From NCBI GenBank assembly GCA_934643435.1, contig CAKUCJ010000056.1:1-7717 (forward strand): a stretch of DNA of 7,717 nt, given 5' to 3'. This DNA comes from an uncultured Collinsella sp. GTDB lineage: Bacteria; Actinomycetota; Coriobacteriia; Coriobacteriales; Coriobacteriaceae. Of this stretch, positions 6,678 through 7,717 are shown one piece after another. The notes beneath the pieces were generated by a model. The model was not told the origin of the DNA and ran no database searches. It saw only the letters and a program-made list of their open reading frames with translations. The stretch's first letter is position 1; each line of letters begins with the position of its first letter. Both the position numbers and the translations under genes were made by a program.

Positions 6678-6678
6678 C

Positions 6679-7584
6679 GTGGGGGCCATCACGCCGGGCG
6701 TGCGCCTGCACGACCTTCCGCAGGGGACGGTCGAAGAGCGCATCCGCATGGCTGGCGAGCTGGGCTTTTCGTGCATTCAGCTGCCGAGCAAGGTGCTCTA
6801 TGCGTCGATGGGCATCAACCGTTTGGGCCTTACGCGCGAGCTTGCCGATCACCTGCGCACGGTGCTCGACGAGGCCGGCGTTTCGGTCGCTGTGCTGGGC
6901 TGCTATAAAAACCTGGCGACGCCCGATCGCCAGCAGCTGCTGGATAACTATGCCGAGTACGAGGCATGCCTGCGCTTCGCCAAGATGCTGGGCGGCTGCC
7001 CGGTGGGCACCGAGACCGGTCGCCCCAACGCTCAGAACCGCGTGGCGGACGACCGTATGACCGACGAGGCGCTCGACGCATTTGTGGAGGGCCTCAAGTA
7101 TGTCTGTGGTCGCGCCGAGGCAATGGGCGGTCAGATTTTGATTGAGCCCGGCTGGAACGAGACGGTCAACACGCCGGAGCGCTGCCGCGAGGTGCTTGAG
7201 CGTGTGCCGAGCTCGGCGCTCGGTGTGATTTACGATCCGGTGTCGCTGCTGCATCCCAGCGTGGTGGACAGTGCGCAGGAGCTTACGTCGCGCATGCTCT
7301 TCCTGTGCGGCAGCAAGATTCGCGTGCTGCATGCCAAGGATTTTGAGGTCGTGGATAACGAGGACGAGGCCGGTTGGTGCGACGGCACGGGTTCGCGTCT
7401 GGTGTGCCACGGCGTGGGCGAGACGGGCAAGTATGACTTTGAGCCCGTGGTGGCTTGGGCCGCCGCAGCTTGCCCTGGCGTTCCGTGTGTGGTCGAGAAC
7501 AGCGTGCCCGCAACGGCGTTGGGCTGTTTGACCACGTTGCAGAGCATGTCTGCGCGCTGCGAGGGCGCGCATCGCGAGCTGTAA
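6679..7584 (+). CDS. Sugar phosphate isomerase/epimerase-like TIM-barrel protein
   Basis: Starting at GTG 6679, the protein has 301 residues, the usual size for the xylose-isomerase-like TIM-barrel (AP endonuclease 2) superfamily, which interconverts keto- and aldo-sugars or epimerises them at a divalent metal. Family landmarks are an E-R-I-R-M-A-G-E-L-G-F start helix (20-30), I-E-P-G-W-N-E (155-161, E156 likely metal ligand), I-Y-D-P-V-S (184-189, D186), L-H-A-K-D (217-221, H218) and G-V-G-E-T-G-K-Y-D-F (245-254). E273 in V-E-N-S may be the last ligand. The substrate cannot be read from sequence. It follows the GH105 stop by 1 bp, so the two are almost certainly co-transcribed and coupled. 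A role in handling the uronic acid or rhamnose that GH105 releases is plausible but unproven. GTG 6670 would add three residues. It looks cytoplasmic. Confidence 0.85.
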   Translation: MGAITPGVRLHDLPQGTVEERIRMAGELGFSCIQLPSKVLYASMGINRLGLTRELADHLRTVLDEAGVSVAVLGCYKNLATPDRQQLLDNYAEYEACLRFAKMLGGCPVGTETGRPNAQNRVADDRMTDEALDAFVEGLKYVCGRAEAMGGQILIEPGWNETVNTPERCREVLERVPSSALGVIYDPVSLLHPSVVDSAQELTSRMLFLCGSKIRVLHAKDFEVVDNEDEAGWCDGTGSRLVCHGVGETGKYDFEPVVAWAAAACPGVPCVVENSVPATALGCLTTLQSMSARCEGAHREL

Positions 7585-7626
7585 TGTTGCCGACGGCCAT
7601 GGTGGCCGATCGGACTACTGGTGTTA

Positions 7627-7655
7627 GGCGACGGCGAGGTGTTTTCGCCGTCGCC
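7627..7655 (+). terminator. Hairpin, probable terminator of the GH105-isomerase operon
   Basis: GGCGACGGCGA (7627-7637) pairs perfectly with TCGCCGTCGCC (7645-7655), an 11-bp stem with a 7-nt loop. The following bases are only mildly T-rich (CTATTGGGTT), so termination may be partial. A smaller hairpin, CGGCCA/TGGCCG (7594-7599 and 7603-7608), lies just upstream. Together they fill most of the 99-bp gap before the next gene. Confidence 0.6.
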
Positions 7656-7683
7656 CTATTGGGTTAGATAAGAGGGGAATCGC

Positions 7684-7717
7684 GTGGCTATCCACATTGT
7701 CGAGGAAGCAAATCGTT
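7684..7717 (+). CDS. Start of a gene, possibly an Fe-S/FAD oxidoreductase (3' part outside window)
   Basis: GTG 7684 opens a frame that runs to the window edge, giving M-A-I-H-I-V-E-E-A-N-R. A strong GAGGGGA site (7672-7678) lies 5 nt upstream, which supports a real start. V-E-E-A-x-R directly precedes the cysteine-rich C-L-x-C-K motif in glutamate-synthase-small-subunit-like oxidoreductases, so that family is a reasonable guess. Eleven residues are too few for more. The preceding hairpin suggests it is outside the pectin operon. Confidence 0.55.
   Translation, partial: MAIHIVEEANR

Noticed and set aside
6514..6678. Upstream ATG extension of the isomerase gene
   Set aside because: It would overlap the GH105 gene by 164 bp, and the added residues are Arg/Ser-rich out-of-frame translation of GH105. 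Similarity to the family begins only near I-T-P-G-V-R-L.
5478..6776. Long open frame on the minus strand across the GH105 gene (432 codons)
   Set aside because: It is antisense to a clear enzyme gene with catalytic motifs, has no recognisable domain, and is the expected by-product of G/C-ending codons on the coding strand.

Overview
The window is a high-GC bacterial carbohydrate-utilisation locus with every gene on the + strand. It encodes enzymes for the debranching, de-esterification and breakdown of pectin-type polysaccharides (homogalacturonan and rhamnogalacturonan). GC-rich codon use, closely packed genes, GTG starts and family content suggest a gut actinobacterium of the Coriobacteriia, most like Collinsella. 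That placement is inference from style and remembered protein similarity, because there is no rRNA or other taxonomic marker here.

Layout: (1) 1-633, the 3' half of a GH28 polygalacturonase-like gene, closed by a strong intrinsic terminator (655-684). (2) 715-2343, a GH43 beta-xylosidase/arabinofuranosidase-like enzyme with a C-terminal beta-sandwich. (3) A structured 84-bp gap, then 2428-4593, a single ORF that joins a complete CE8 pectin methylesterase domain to a second alpha/beta-hydrolase esterase domain. (4) 4663-5331, a small SGNH/GDSL esterase. (5) A 107-bp control region (5332-5438) with two identical 15-bp LacI-type operator candidates 41 bp apart, the first at the centre of a 36-bp near-perfect palindrome. 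(6) 5439-6677, a GH105 unsaturated (rhamno)galacturonyl hydrolase, followed after 1 bp by (7) 6679-7584, a TIM-barrel sugar isomerase/epimerase-like protein that starts with GTG. (8) A hairpin at 7627-7655, then the first 11 codons of another gene at 7684, possibly an iron-sulfur/FAD oxidoreductase.

How they may work together: the esterase domains (CE8, the fused hydrolase and the SGNH enzyme) would strip methyl and acetyl groups. GH28 would cleave galacturonosyl bonds, GH43 would trim pentose side chains, and GH105 would remove the unsaturated uronic acid left by a pectate or rhamnogalacturonan lyase encoded elsewhere. The isomerase would feed a released sugar into metabolism. None of the five complete proteins begins with a signal peptide, so the set looks like an intracellular pathway for imported oligosaccharides. 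The most notable features are the esterase fusion and the paired-operator control region. The enzyme families are known, and I see no wholly new type of system.
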